Assembly (NCBI RefSeq): GCF_024713975.1
Contig: NC_091093.1
Coordinates: 8,674,001 to 8,738,000 of the forward strand
DNA: 64,000 nucleotides
Source of the DNA: Paralichthys olivaceus
Taxonomy: Eukaryota > Chordata > Actinopteri > Pleuronectiformes > Paralichthyidae
Reading direction: 5' to 3'
Numbering within the stretch: position 1 is the stretch's first letter; every line of letters begins with the position of its first letter. The translations under genes were made by a program, and so were the position numbers. This document shows, piece by piece, positions 12,306 through 25,500 of the stretch. The notes beneath the pieces were generated by a model, which was not told the origin of the DNA, did no database searches, and saw only the letters and a list, made by a program, of their open reading frames with translations.

Positions 12306-14168
12306 TCAACTGCCAACGACTGGAAGAAAAGAGAGAGCAAGAGCAGCAAAGGCAGTAGCAATCAGAACGTTGAGTAGAAATCGACCGAGTAAGGAGCTGT
12401 GAGGTTTTTTCCCGTGACCTCTGCACCTGAACCACCGCACGGCCTCTTCCAGGTTTTGCTCCTGGGGTTCGTAACCCAGCTCGGCTTTAGCTTTGGCCAT
12501 GCTGAAATAGTGCGTCACGCCAGTTTTATACACCTCTGTGCGCGTCAGCAGTGGCTGAAAGTTATAGAAGGGGCCGACCAGGTGGTGAATCATTTCTGTG
12601 AGAAAGGCAAAAAAGTAAATCAGAGAGATGGGTAGACGTAGTTTGGGGAAGGGATAGCCCAGGCCCTCCACCAGAGGTCTGAAGAATTCAAAGTTATTGA
12701 CCGGCCTGCCATCTGAGATGAAGTAGGCCTGGCCAGCAGAGCGGTGCTGCTTCTCCAAGGTCAGCGCCTCCGCAGCCAGCTCGTGCGCTGACACCAGGTT
12801 GTCCACGTGGACAAACTCCACCAGGCTGCTGGGTTCACCATAAACAAACCTGAAGATTCCCTTCTCTATATAGCCGACTATCCTGGGGAGGTGCCTCTGC
12901 TCTCCAGGCCCGTAGATGCCCGCTGGACGCAGGGCGCAAGTCCTCAGCACCCCCAGGCCGTCCTGCATGGCGGTGCCATTGGCTTTCAGCACGGCCATCT
13001 CTGCCAGGGACTTTGTTCTGGAGTAGTGGTCAGGGTGAAGGTGGAGCGGTAGATACGGGAGGCTTTCGTCACCATTCTCTATCACTTGGCCTCCGAACAC
13101 CACGTTGAAGGTGCTGGTGTAAACCAGCCTGGACACTCTGTGCTCGACGCAAGCCTTGAGGACGTTCTGCGTACCCTGAACGTTCACTGCCTCAATCAGG
13201 TGACGGTTCAGCTGCTCCCTGCCAGACATGCCATAGGACGCGATGTGGAACACACAGTCCACACCGGCCACGGCCCTCTCCACTTGTGCATAGTCACGTA
13301 TGTCACCTTGCACAAACACAAAGTCCTCTGGCACCTCCTGGGTTGGAGGGACTGTGTCGAACAGAACGACTCGGGCACCTTTTCTATGCAGGGAGCACGC
13401 CAGGCTGAAGAGATTGAAAAAAGGGTCTTTTACATACTTATTTTATCTTTTTATCCATTCAATTACTATTTGGACTCAATTGAAGGTTTTTTTATTGCAT
13501 TCATCTAATCTCACTGTTAAATTTCACTGTAAAATGTTATTTTTTAAAGATGAGTATTATGACACTGACTTCTTTGTAAACTTAATGAATCTGTATGGTA
13601 CATTTCACATCCATAGATGCAGAATGGCAAACAATAGCCCTTTTTCTATGTGGATTTAAAGAATATACCAAGAATCTACAAAGTATAGACACTAGAAAAG
13701 GTAACATAACTGTCCAAATATACAATGAACCTCTCAATGAACAAGATGAAACGGTTTCCCCCCTCGTTCTTGTCTTTTCTCTTCTTTCTATGTATGCTGT
13801 TTATATTATTTTTGACAAAATGTATATAGTTGTAATTAATGCCAGGTTGTAGGGGAAAATGGAAAAGTGATGAAACATGAATCAAAACCTTCTGAACAAA
13901 AACACAACGACTAAATGCATTTCTACTTTCAAATGTGCCTCAGCTCTGTGGTCGTCACAGATCTAGTGTGACTGAGATAACCGATGAGACAGCGCCACCT
14001 TGTGGAAGTATGACAGCACCCACAGCACGGAAACCATGAGGGCTATACTGACAGCATCTGCAGTGTGTTTTACTTGGAGTAATAAACAATATGACATGAT
14101 TCTTACCGATGGCCAAAATAACCACAACCTCCAGTTATCAAAAACGTGTCTGGTCGCGTGTCTTCCAT
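12306..14168 (-). CDS. sdr42e1: Short-chain dehydrogenase/reductase family 42E member 1
   Basis: Coding exons are 14107-14168 (62 bp) and 12306-13404 (1099 bp), joined through an arginine codon (CG|C); together they give 386 aa against 393 for human SDR42E1. Residues 11-19 (ITGGCGYFG) form the nucleotide-binding TGxxGxxG turn of an extended SDR. GDIRD, VFHIASYGMSGREQLNR and VYTSTFN follow, and Tyr148 and Lys152 in HYSRTK are the catalytic pair. Hydrophobic segments near the C-terminus (LPISLIYFFAFLTEM and LLNVLIATAFAALALSFLP) suggest membrane attachment. The family is related to 3-beta-hydroxysteroid dehydrogenases; the substrate is not shown by sequence. The ATG at 14168 directly precedes the Rossmann strand. 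A consensus acceptor (CTCACAG) ends 14 bases upstream of it, so a separate non-coding first exon is likely. It is divergent from cnep1r1. Confidence 0.95.
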
Positions 14169-14226
14169 CGCAGGATATCAATCTGTGAGATTTATAGAAA
14201 AACAATGGTAAGTGTGGTTATTACAA

Positions 14227-14262
14227 ACACACACACAGACACACACACAGACACACACACAG
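14227..14262. repeat. CA-type microsatellite with 12-bp period
   Basis: CA runs interrupted regularly by AG give about three copies of an ACACACACACAG-type unit, just upstream of the sdr42e1 start codon. Confidence 0.85.
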
Positions 14263-15600
14263 TGTTCTCATACATGTGTAAACCCTCCACTTACAAACCA
14301 ACATATAGACTAAAAGCATAGTGATGTGAACTCGTTACCTAACCTACCACCTGAGGTAGTTATCTAACCTTGAACTTCACTCACTCAACGTTCAGAGGGA
14401 ATCAGCTGCAAACATGATGCATTACAACATTATTATTATGATTAATCTATGTATGTACACTTAGATTCTCCTGTGAGCGTTATTCAACACATTCACAGGC
14501 TCATCAACTCAGACATGCGCAGACTGCACTTAGCATAAATGCTAAATGCTAGGCCTACAAAGTACCAACCTGTGCACGTGTTGGTAGAAAATGAGAAGAA
14601 TATCTGGAGAACGTCGCTTCTTCGAACCTCAACTTCGGCAGCGACTGTGCAACGTGCACTTCCTCATTCGGTGATCCACGTACTGCTTGTTACGTAAATT
14701 ACGCAAAAAGGGTTGTAGAAAGGTAACGTACAACGAGGCAGAGAGAAACCGGAAGTGAGGCCTTCATAATTAAATGTACAATATGGTAATTAACTGATAG
14801 CGAAAGCGATTTTAGGTGAAAATCACATATTATCTACAATATATACAGGTGGTTATTTAACATGGTGAAAAGGCAAAAGAAAACACATCTAATCTATCAG
14901 AAATGTCTCGTCAGTGATATTTTACTTTGAAATCTTTAATCGGAAGTTGTAATCTTACAAATGCTGCTTTGGCAGTGATCGTGCTGCCTCTTTGAAGAAT
15001 ATCTTTTATTTCTTCTTATTGTAGAATAATTAACATTCAGTGTATTTTTTTGCTAGAACATATTTGAAGCACACATGGGGCGCAGGCTACACTAGATTGG
15101 ACCTGATAGATTTTTGTTGGTAATAGTGGGTCAAGTACAAACTGGCTGATCGTCAACTTTCAATCAATTGTTAACATATATAGTTACAACGATAACATCT
15201 TCATAGATATTTGTATGTACAAACAATATTTATGGATATGTCATATACTGTATTGTAAATGTACATCTTCTTATATTTATAGGATGCATGAATACGATTA
15301 TAATGAATTGCCTCACGTGGCAACATCACTCTTGATAGAGGGATATATGTCATGATTTGCATACTGGCTTTACTTGTTTTATTTGTGTTTTGGGATTGTT
15401 TGAGGATTTGTTGTGCGTTTTTGCAATAAATGAAACAATCATGAATAAATCCTAAAAAAGAATTAAAAGAATCAGTACTGTGTCCCTCTGATTTAGTACG
15501 TCCACAACAAATCAGCTGAATGTTTGACAAACTCAACAGTCAGATTTTTCAAATGTACATTTGTAGCTACATGTATCTTTTTTAACTTTGATATTCTTCT
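14263..15600. promoter_or_regulatory. Intergenic region between divergent sdr42e1 and cnep1r1
   Basis: This interval must hold the sdr42e1 promoter (minus strand). Between about 14560 and 14760 there is a less AT-rich block with a CACGTG-like TGCACGTG, a CCGGAAGTG ETS-type motif at its right edge and, on the minus strand, CACAG|GTTGGT, a possible donor of a non-coding sdr42e1 exon. The rest, 14780-15600, is AT-rich with no feature recognised. Confidence 0.4.
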
Positions 15601-15617
15601 TTTATTTGTCTCTGTCA

Positions 15618-15757
15618 CCAATAGCAACAGCGCCTCCCGCACTCTCTGAACCGAGCTAGTCAGCCAATAGGGAGCGGGGCTTCGGCTTTTCGTACCGCCC
15701 ATTATTTGGTTCAGGTCCAATCACACTAGAGTCTACCACACAGCCAATGAGGATTGG
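15618..15757 (+). promoter_or_regulatory. Five-CCAAT promoter cluster of cnep1r1
   Basis: CCAAT occurs at 15618-15622, 15664-15668, 15717-15721 and 15744-15748, and its reverse (ATTGG) at 15753-15757, all within 140 bp and 60-200 bp upstream of the cnep1r1 ATG. Repeated CCAAT boxes are binding sites for NF-Y, common in TATA-less promoters. A GGAGCGGGGC GC-box-like motif lies between the second and third. Confidence 0.7.
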
Positions 15758-15819
15758 TCGGTGTGGCCTGTCCTTCAGCAGAGCGGAAGCAGCGGCTCAG
15801 GCTGCAGGGAGAAGCAGAC

Positions 15820-18800
15820 ATGAACTCCTTGGAGCAGGCCGAAGGTAACTAACACAGACAGCGACTTGTATCTTCTCATTTTGAATTAACCACCGGGTTA
15901 TTTTAGCGTCGCGGCTCTAGACACTGAAATGCTTCTACACTAACGTGCTAAGGTGGGGTCACGAACTTAGCTGCACCGCTGTGTTAGCTGCTCCTCATTC
16001 GGCACTTAGCATGTTTGCTAGCTTATCTGACTGCAGGCGTTAGCAAACGTGTTGGTTACTACCTTCACATTAAACACACCAGGGTGAGGAGAGACTGCAC
16101 TTCACTGGACTGTCAAGAGCAAAGTTACTAGATCCCACAGCCATGACAATAGCTCTGAGTAATATACTATAATATTGGAAATTTAATGGTTTGGGTCTAT
16201 TTGGTAATCTAGTATTTTTTAAAGCATTTGAATATAAAGGGCCTTTTCTAGAGTAGAAAAACAACAATTCTTACAATTTGGATGAAACATCATGAGGATT
16301 ATTTTATATTCAATTTGTGCCAATAGATTCCTTTCATCTAAATCTTACACACTGAACCTTTAAGAAGCTAGATATGTAACAGCTGAGGAAGGTAAATGAT
16401 ATCTCTGTAGGAATGCTCTGATTTTCCTGGAGACTGACAGAGAAGACGTAACAATGGTTGTGATGACAGGCTTTAGAGACAAATGGGTAATACAAGTGAA
16501 CAGAGAGTTACACTAATCTAAATGGGAAAAATGAAAGGTTAGGCTTTTTTATTGGGTTGTGGGGAGGAGGAGATGGTACAAAAGAAGAAAATGGTTTCAT
16601 ATGGTTTAGGGGTTAGGGGGACACAGACGAAGAGGACAAGAGTGTTTCTGGTGATAACAGCCACCATTGTCCACCATTGTCCATGTGCTGTAAACAAAAT
16701 TGTGATCTCTGCAGCTGAATGAACTCGTTACATCCTACATCTGTCTGCTGCACCACCCTTCACCTGAATCCCGCAGAGGATTTGTTGTTGTTGTGAAAGT
16801 GTCTGACCAGAGAACCCCCCGCCCTGTTGTGCATGTATGCAAGGCAAATGTCTGATAGAGTAGCTCCACATAAAGGGATGTGGCCACTGTGACATGCAGG
16901 AATTATAATACTCCTTTTTGCGAGGACTGCTCATCTAGCAATACAACTGTGTACATCTCATCAGCCTGGTTTCCCTGATGCGTCTGGTTGTAGAATAAGT
17001 ACTTCTGCTTCAGACATCATCCATGTCTAGAAAAAACTTCACTCCTTCCCTCTGCAAGATTTCCCCTCACATAGTTAATCTTCCTGTTTTTTTTGTTTCA
17101 GACCTGAAGGCCTTTGAAAGGAGACTGACAGAGTATGTCTCCTGTTTGCAACCTGCAACAGGCAGGTGGAGAAGTAAGTATCAATTGGTTATGATTGTCG
17201 AAACCATGTAGTGGCTACAAAGGTGCCTCTATTTGTCAATATATTTTATGCGTTTCTATTCATCGGTTTCAATCCTACATGTGATGACTATCAAACAAAA
17301 ATTGTGAGAATCCTCTTAATGCAGTTAATTCAAAAGCTGATTCAGGTAAACTTTCAGATTAAATACATTGGAATGGTGAAACAAATGTTGTACTGGATCT
17401 CATTCTCCTTTTCTTATCTCAGTGATTCTGATAGTGGTGTCTGTATGTACGGCTACTGGGGCTTGGAACTGGTTAATAGACCCAGACACACAGAAGGTAT
17501 GTATCAGTGGACAAGAATCGAGTATTATTGTGTCACTTCAAATGAAAACTCCCTCATTACTAGTATATACATTGTGCTCCATTGGAAAATTGAGTGTTGT
17601 TTTATAACACTGAGACTGTGAATGATAGATTCTGTTATTTCTTATGTCCTTCCTTTTGTGAGAGAGATAAGTTCAAAGTTGGAGGACAAAATGTGAAGTG
17701 ACTCTTCAAAGACAGACACACTCACACAAATACTGAGATTTATGACACAAATGTGTTACTTGACTTTGTGTTACTTTCAATTTGCCTTTTACCTTTTATT
17801 TATTTAATTTGCCTTATACTGTCCAATAACGACATTTCTGAGTTACCCAATAATACATATATTTAATGTTCTTATACACTTAAGTTTAACTTCCATAGCT
17901 TGCTGTATGTCAGATCTGTAGGTTTTGCTATTGACACTGGGATTGATGTTGCTTTGTTCCTCAGGTCTCCTTCTTTTCATCACTGTGGAATCATCCCTTC
18001 TTCACCATCAGCTGCATCACTCTAATAGCTCTCTTCTTTGCTGGGATACACAAACGAGTTGTGGCACCATCAATGTATCCTTTATCCATTTTAATTGATA
18101 TGAAGTAGCTAATTCGTTGCACCATGAAGGGCATGATTGTAGTAACAGAGGAGGTGACTCATTAGTGACTTAAGAGAACCGACAGCATTCATAAACGTTC
18201 TTGTATTTTGAGTGTTCTTTCAGGTGCAAACACATTTCATGAGTGGTCTAGACCTGTTGTAGAAGTCACTTGGAATTTCAGTCTGCTGTCATTCAAATTA
18301 TTCACAGATTGTATTTTTTATAACATTGAAATAATTAATAATAAGTATATATATTAGACCTCATAATAATGTTTTGTTTTGAACTTTGAGCCATTATAAT
18401 TATAATTCTAAATGTATTAACTTACCTGCTAAATGTAATAGGGAGATCTTTTTTATTTCTTTAACTGTGCAACCCACAGCTAATGATAGCATTCTTCATT
18501 TTCTCCCCATTCTTTGGCTTTAGTCAAGCTCTTAATTGCTGATGCTGCTAAAAATGATAGACTTTTCTTTTTGGATCTCTTAAAGCAGGACTTAAAACTC
18601 TTAATGATGCCAGTTGATTTGATATTTTGACAATTTCCATGGAGGAAGTAATTTTTTTCTTTCAATTAACTGATTCATATTTTGTTCACGTTTTTCATTT
18701 ACTGGTGAACACCTTTAACCTTTGCCTCTTCAGTATCGCTGCTCGATGTCGGACAGTTTTAGCAGAATACAACATGTCCTGTGATGATGTAAGTAACATC

Positions 18801-18913
18801 GTGACATTTCAGACTGCTTCTGTTCAGGGGGAATTATTCAAACCCGTCTTTATTTGTGTATTTTTTCACAGACGGGGAAACTTATTCTCAAACCAAGACC
18901 GAACATCCAATAA
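15820..18913 (+). CDS. cnep1r1: Nuclear envelope phosphatase regulatory subunit 1 (TMEM188)
   Basis: Six coding exons: 15820-15844, 17102-17173, 17423-17496, 17965-18074, 18734-18788 and 18872-18913. All have GT-AG borders and phases that join exactly into 125 aa, the human length. The protein starts [20 protein letters not shown] and ends [11 protein letters not shown]. Two hydrophobic segments are visible ([18 protein letters not shown], about residues 33-50, and [17 protein letters not shown], about 69-85). CNEP1R1 is the partner of the CTDNEP1 phosphatase in the nuclear envelope/ER; the complex dephosphorylates lipin and limits membrane synthesis. Intron 1 carries a truncated transposon copy. 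The heatr3 start codon is only about 600 bp beyond this stop codon. Confidence 0.97.
16205..16363 (-). mobile_element. Truncated MITE-like element, same family as 37140-37515
   Basis: Reverse-complemented, this stretch starts TTAAAGGTTCAGTGTGTAAG and matches the left 150 bases of the element at 37140 through ATTTAG, ATAATCCTCATGATGTTT and AGAAAAGGCCCTTTATATT. The other end of the element cannot be found, so the copy is truncated or has decayed beyond recognition. It lies in cnep1r1 intron 1. Confidence 0.7.
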
Positions 18914-19021
18914 CCACCGGTTTTTGTGGGCTGCTCAGACACTGGACTTGGTCTTGGCTGATCTTATCCAGTGATCGTTTGGTGACCTGCGCCCTCTGGG
19001 TTTTGTCATCATGATAAATGA

Positions 19022-19027
19022 AATAAA
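19022..19027 (+). terminator. Candidate cnep1r1 poly(A) signal
   Basis: AATAAA lies 109 bp after the cnep1r1 stop codon; a second AATAAA follows near 19209. Either would end the transcript before the heatr3 start codon at 19509. Confidence 0.45.
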
Positions 19028-19508
19028 ATGGCGAAAGACAGGAGAAAAGAACAGGCCCTTTAAACAGTGTTGATGTGTCTGAAGCTGCTGATCTGCTCAC
19101 ATAACCCGTGGTATATTTTATTCTGTCTGGATGATTTCAGATGTGTTTATTTCTGTTGCCAATTGTGTATTTTATCTAAATGTTTCTATTTTTAAAATTA
19201 TTTACCTAATAAATTCTCCAGATGTGAAGATGTCTTGTTGTTTTTTTGATCTTAAATCAGTGATAAGCCAGTGCCTGTGGTGCATGTGGTGCATTTGTTT
19301 AAATGATTTTTGCATTAGTCGTGGTTTTACGACAGCCTCTCTGCTTTCTGTTAACAACTACCGCTTTACGGCAGGGACCAGTCTTCCACATGGCCTCGTC
19401 CAACCAGGCTGAGGCCGGAGTGTGTGTGAGGTTTCAGTACTGAACCTGAGCGAGCTGGACGAGCTAACATCACACGCGCAGGACGCACTTTAAAGTAACA
19501 ACGGTAAA

Positions 19509-22500
19509 ATGGGTAAAAGCAGAACCACCAAGTTTAAACGTCCGCAGTTTAACGCTGTCGGTCTGCCGGTGAACGCTCTGAAGGAAGCCGACCCTGAGGA
19601 GGAGGCGCACGGGGAGGAGAGCTGTCCCGCTGCCGAGCTGCTGGAGAAAGTAGGAACACACTCTGCTCCTGTTTAATCTATCTGCTTTATGTGTGCGTCC
19701 GTGTTAAACATGTTTTATGTACATCCTGCATCTTTGGTTGGCACTCATTCATCTCAGTGTGATGTGTATTAATGAGCTAGGGCTGGACGATATGGCCCGA
19801 AAGTTACCGAGGTAAAAACCGTGTTATATCGGCCGATAATCAGAGATGAATGCCACATTACAGATTTGCACGATTGTATTTAGTGGAATAAATTACCCAG
19901 TAGTTATATATATATAATAAGTATATATCTTTTGTCCAGTTCTGTGTGTGTATGTGTTTCTGTGTACACGCAGTATTATTTCTTTACAGTTTCAAGACTG
20001 GTTGACTGAGTGAAGCTTGGGGATTTAAAACTCTTCATTTTGTGCAAAGAATGACAAAAACATATGTCAAGTTGATGGTTGGTGTTACTCCTCAACGCAA
20101 AAGCAATATATTGATATTGAAAATCATATTGCAATAATTATTGATACCGGTTTATTGTCCAGCTCTACAGTGAGGACATCCTTTACTGAGATGATTAAGT
20201 TTTGTAGTCATTGGAATCATCTTCTGAAAGTGTGTTTTCAATCTTCACACTTTTGTGTTGGTCAGTTGTTTATTCCTCCTGACATTTAATTAACTTGTAT
20301 CTGTACATTAATGATGACAGATTTTATGACCTCCACATTTGTCGATATATTTCTTGTGCAACATGCACAGTTAGGAGACATATATATATAATTGATGAAC
20401 CTCAGAATTGTAACATGTTTTGCTGTTATCAAGTGTAAACAACATTGTAAAACTACAACTGATAACCACAGTCTATCGCCCAATAGAAAAATTTTCATCT
20501 TGATATAACTTTTCAGCCGTACCACCTAGTGGTAGTACCCACTGCAGGCAGCAAGTCAATCTATGTATTTAGTGAAACGTTTTATACATCTCTCCACAGC
20601 TGCAGAGTCCGAGTGCGGACGTGCGAGAGTTTGCGTGTGCCAGCATCTCTCGGGTGGTGCAGCAGAGCCAGACCATCCCTGGCTTCCTCCAGAGGGATGC
20701 TGTGAGGCGCCTGGGCCCCATGCTGCTGGACAGCAGCCTGGCCGTCAGGGAGACCGCCACAGGAGCACTCAGGTGAGTCAGTAGTGAAGGACGTCGTGGT
20801 TCAGATCAGATCTGGACCCCAGCTCTCCAAAGCAAAGACAGTGGAGCACACACCAAGTTTGTGTGGCAGCTACACAAATGACGCTTCGAACATAAAAAAA
20901 TATATATATCTGCAACGTGGACATTTTCCTCAATGCTTCAGTTTGAGAAGAAATGAAATGAAAGCAAATAAAAACAACTTTGGTTCAGATAATCATGGGT
21001 ATGTAGCACAGAAGTATTTGTCATGTTGCTTCAACAGGGGGCGCCATGCCACACGAAATGCTTGGCTGTAAGAAGAGAAGAAAGAAAGTGTTTTTATGAT
21101 TAATTGTGTTCGGTTTATTTATTCTTGTGTGATTTATTCAGGTTTCTGTTTGATAATTTCATATAATTGATACAGAAAACAGATCACATGTGCATCATCT
21201 TTTCACTTGTCTCACACCTACCCCAAAATACAACAAACACTCATATCAAGAGCAGTACAAGAATATAGTAAATAAAAACAATGCAAGGACACTGAAAAGC
21301 CATGTGGATCCTCAGTTAAACATTAGATTTGACTGAAGAACACTTAGTTGTGAATATTTAACTGTTCCAAAGGTTTGGAGTTGCTACAGGAAACACACAA
21401 TCGCTCTTCACCCTCGACCAAGTGTCAGCCAGGAGCGACTGGTCACAGGATGTGAGATGGTGAAAATGAGCCCATTGCTCACAGTGTATCTCCAGCCTCT
21501 CTCTCTTTCCCCCTGATACACACAAAATACAAACAGCCTCAGTCTGACTGATGACTGTGCGTCTGGGTCCATTTCTCCCCGACAGGAATCTGAGTGCATG
21601 CGGAGGTCAGGAGGTGTGCGAGGACATGGTGAAGCACGACGTCATGACTCCTCTGACAGCACTGCTTAGAGAGGTGAGACTGCACCGCTGCTTTTAGCTC
21701 ACTCCATCACTTCACTTCCCCCTCTTCAGCAGTTGCTTCAGACGGTTACGATAGCAATTAGGTTTCATCCCAGAACAGAATAGTGATTTTTGGAAACAGC
21801 CACATTCAAACACATCTACTCCTGGGATCAAATTGAAGCTGACTGTCGATTAGTTCCTGAAGTGAAAATTGTGTTCTGAGACAGAAATCTTAAAAAAATA
21901 ATAAAAAAAGCTGAAAATGCGATATGAAATGTATGCATAAATAATATAGACAAGACATGCATTTGTGTTAACATAAAATTCTTACATAAATATTTTCTTA
22001 ATTTTGGAGTTCTATATTTGGGATGTCAGGATTAACCGGTTTTACGATAACCGCGGTTTCAGAACATCAACATTTCAGAACCGTAACAATTGTAAAAACT
22101 ACGATATTTAACTATGGTGTCCTGCCTCTCGCGAGTCACGTAATTTGTGTGTGCACTGCGCAGTGAAATCTCACGAGTCACGTTTTGTGTGCCCGGGCCA
22201 CTGAAACATTAGTTGAGAAGAGGAAACTGATGTAACAGCCTTATTTCCACCAACGCTGGACAAAGAACTCCATCGGAGGAGTTCACAGCGAGGAGAAAAA
22301 CTTCTTTACTTTCGGTTTCTGACCAGGGGTGTGTGTGTGTGTGTCGCACAGCTGACACACACACACACACACACCCTGTCTTTCTATTCCTATTAACAAT
22401 TATATCTTTAGCAGAGAGTTCAATTCACCTGTACTGAAAGGTAATAGTATAATAAGGACATGAAGAATGTGGCTTGAATCACAAAGACCAAATGTCGCTC

Positions 22501-25500
22501 CCATAACAGAACAACTTCCGTTGCTGACCCTTCAAAATAAAGCTCCCTAACAGATACACAGCTTATGACAGAAAACACAAATTTAGTGACCAACCTTCCA
22601 CAATAAGGCAACCAAATAAATTGCTTACATAAATTACTTTTAAATAGATAAACGTTACACTATGAAAACTAACTGGATAAAGCTGATGATAATAATAAAT
22701 ATTTTAGTTCATAAGCTATATTATTAGCTGTATATTAGCTGTATATTGCTTGTTGTGAGTCTTTTTTTTCTTTAGTATCGATAATCGTGAAAATCGTGAA
22801 GCCGTGATATTTCCTCGGACAGTCGTGGCATCAAAATTTCATATTGTGAAACCCTAGTTGTGTGTCTGTTTCCTTCTATAGTGTCAATAATATATCGTGA
22901 AGCCGTGATATTTCCTCTGACAATAATCGTGGCATCCCTATTCTATATATTGAGTTGTTTTCTATGTTTTTGTTTTATTTATAGTTATTTATTATAAAGT
23001 TTGTGGTTAAACTATAAAATATCAAACCTCAATTACATTTCAATTGATCTTAGGAATCAATGCTAAATTTCTTTGTAGGCCAGTACACACACACACTCAC
23101 ACACACTCACACCCACACCCACCCATATGTCAGATATTGAACTTGAAGCTGCTTGTTTCAGTAGTGTGACGTTGCAGAGTGGTACATGACTAAGCAAAGC
23201 TCAGGGATCATGTGGATATTTAAATAATCCAATAGTTAAGTAGTTGCCTGAGAAAATTCATACCTGTTAATATTTGTTCGGATGAAACAACCCTGTTATT
23301 CTTGTTTTCATCTGTACCACACTGTTATTTCCTGTCTAGTGCTGTGCTGGTTTTGAGAGTGCAGTTGTGCAGATGAAAGAGCAGAAGAATCCGGTGGAGG
23401 ATGTTGCCAATGAGGCTGTTCACCTACTCTGGAATCTATGGTGAGACATGAGCCTGTGAGAGCTGGTTGTCACACTGTGCTTTTAGCCTTTTATTTACAA
23501 GCGATGGTTTACTGAACATGTAATTCACACCAGTCCTCTGCTGTTGGTTAGTCAGGGTCTAGTACCCATCTTTATTTACTTGAACACAATTTTCATAGCT
23601 AGTCCAGAAAACTACAAGCCCACGTATTAAACGATGGTTCCTACAACTGGGAACTGACCATAATCATCAACTTAAATATGCTCTCACATCCATCTCATTT
23701 TATGATTTCCTGCCAGTGAGAGCAGCAACCAGGCGTTGTCCATGTTCAACAGAGCAGGTCTCCTGGATGTGGTTGTCCAGTGTCTGGAGAGACACCCTCA
23801 CAACTTGGAACTGGCCATATCTGCAGGTGACCTGATTGCTACGCTGAATTCTGGTTAAAATTGATTGAATGTGTGTTTGACGTGGCTGAGTAGAATCATT
23901 TCCTTTGGGGCTGGTACAAGGCCTGTTTCCAAAATGTGATTGCACCTTCAGGCAGCACTGATATTTAGATCCTTGCTAACCCCAAACTGTGCATATGCAT
24001 GGCCATTAATTAACCAGTGCTAATAGTCTGTAGGCTAGCAGCTATGAACAAAGACAGATGAACCACAGGTCCAGGGTTTTTGGACTTAAAGCATATTCAT
24101 TGTGAGCTCAAATTAATTTGTGTCCAACCTGAAAAATCTGCCCGTGTTCTTCGTATGTGAAAGACAAACTCTGGAGAATATCTGAAACAGATTAATTTAG
24201 TTTGCCATGGTTGGGAAAGCAGTATTTCAGAAATGGTTTCCTCTTTGTGTTCACCCAGCTCACTGTTTGCACACTGTGACTGAGGACAACTCAGAGCTGC
24301 TGTGTAGCATGAACACTGCCATGCTCAGCGCCCTGGAGAACGTGCTGCTGTCATCTCAGCCGAGCATGGCACACACTCTGCTCAGGACGTTGGCTGCAGG
24401 TACAATTTGTCTCTTGTTACATCTTTTGTTCATGACTAGATTGTAAAACTTTACCTTTCCACAATAGACAAGTAGACTGGGTCATTACAAAGTTCTGTGT
24501 GAACAGATGTTGGCTATAAAGTCGTAACTCTGTCACTCAGGGACACTGTGGAACATGAAGGGCAGCCTGCCCGCTGCCCGTCAGGCACAGGCTCTCAGCG
24601 CTGTGGTGGCCACTTTGTCAAAGTGCCTGGATCTGGATGCAGGGACACTCATACCTGAACTCAGACAAGCAGAAGAGGATCGTAACAGAAACGCACCGGC
24701 TGCGACAGACGCAGAAGACCAGGCTGCAGGGGAGCTCGCTGTGAACGAGATGAACGAGATGGACGAGGAGGAGGAGGCCCCCCAACAGAAGAGGAATGGG
24801 AAGTCTGTGAAGATCGATAACGACTTCTCCGACCTGCTGCCTGTAAGTGGTATTTCTATATGTTGCTGGCTCATGTTATTCATGAAGAAAGCCATGTGAT
24901 CCTCTGGCTATACTAGTTGACCTTTGGACACAATAAATCACATTTGTCAGAGAGATTAAGAATCCTGTTCTCTCGTCGATTGTACATGTTGTTAGAGCAG
25001 TACTGATAAATTGGCTGGGCTCAAATGTTCAGTCGCCTTGAAAACTACTGAAGTGGCGCGGCCTATTGTTTTGTTTTTGGACCCTGAACTTAGTTACCTC
25101 CACACAGGAGGTTATGTTTTCATCCCTGTCCTTTTGTTTGTGTGATTGTTAGAAGGATTACACAAACTACCCAAATGATTTCCATGACAAGGGGTAGTTA
25201 ACGACCCCAGGAAGAATCCATAAAATGTTGGTGCCCATCAGGAATTTTTTGGCAGTTTCTTTAAGATTGCGAAATACGCTGTTTTTCAACATTTTCATAG
25301 ATTTCTCAGAGAATAATTCATGGATCTTGATGTAAAAATCAGACTTGTTAATGGGACTAATATTTATAAGTGTGAGTAATTTGGTGGCTTTAAATGTGGT
25401 TTCATAACGGGACTGTTGGGCCTTGGCGGATGTACATGCTCTATATAGAACCATTCTTGTAACGGAAAGTTTTTCTCTTTTCAAATGTAAACTGTCAAAA

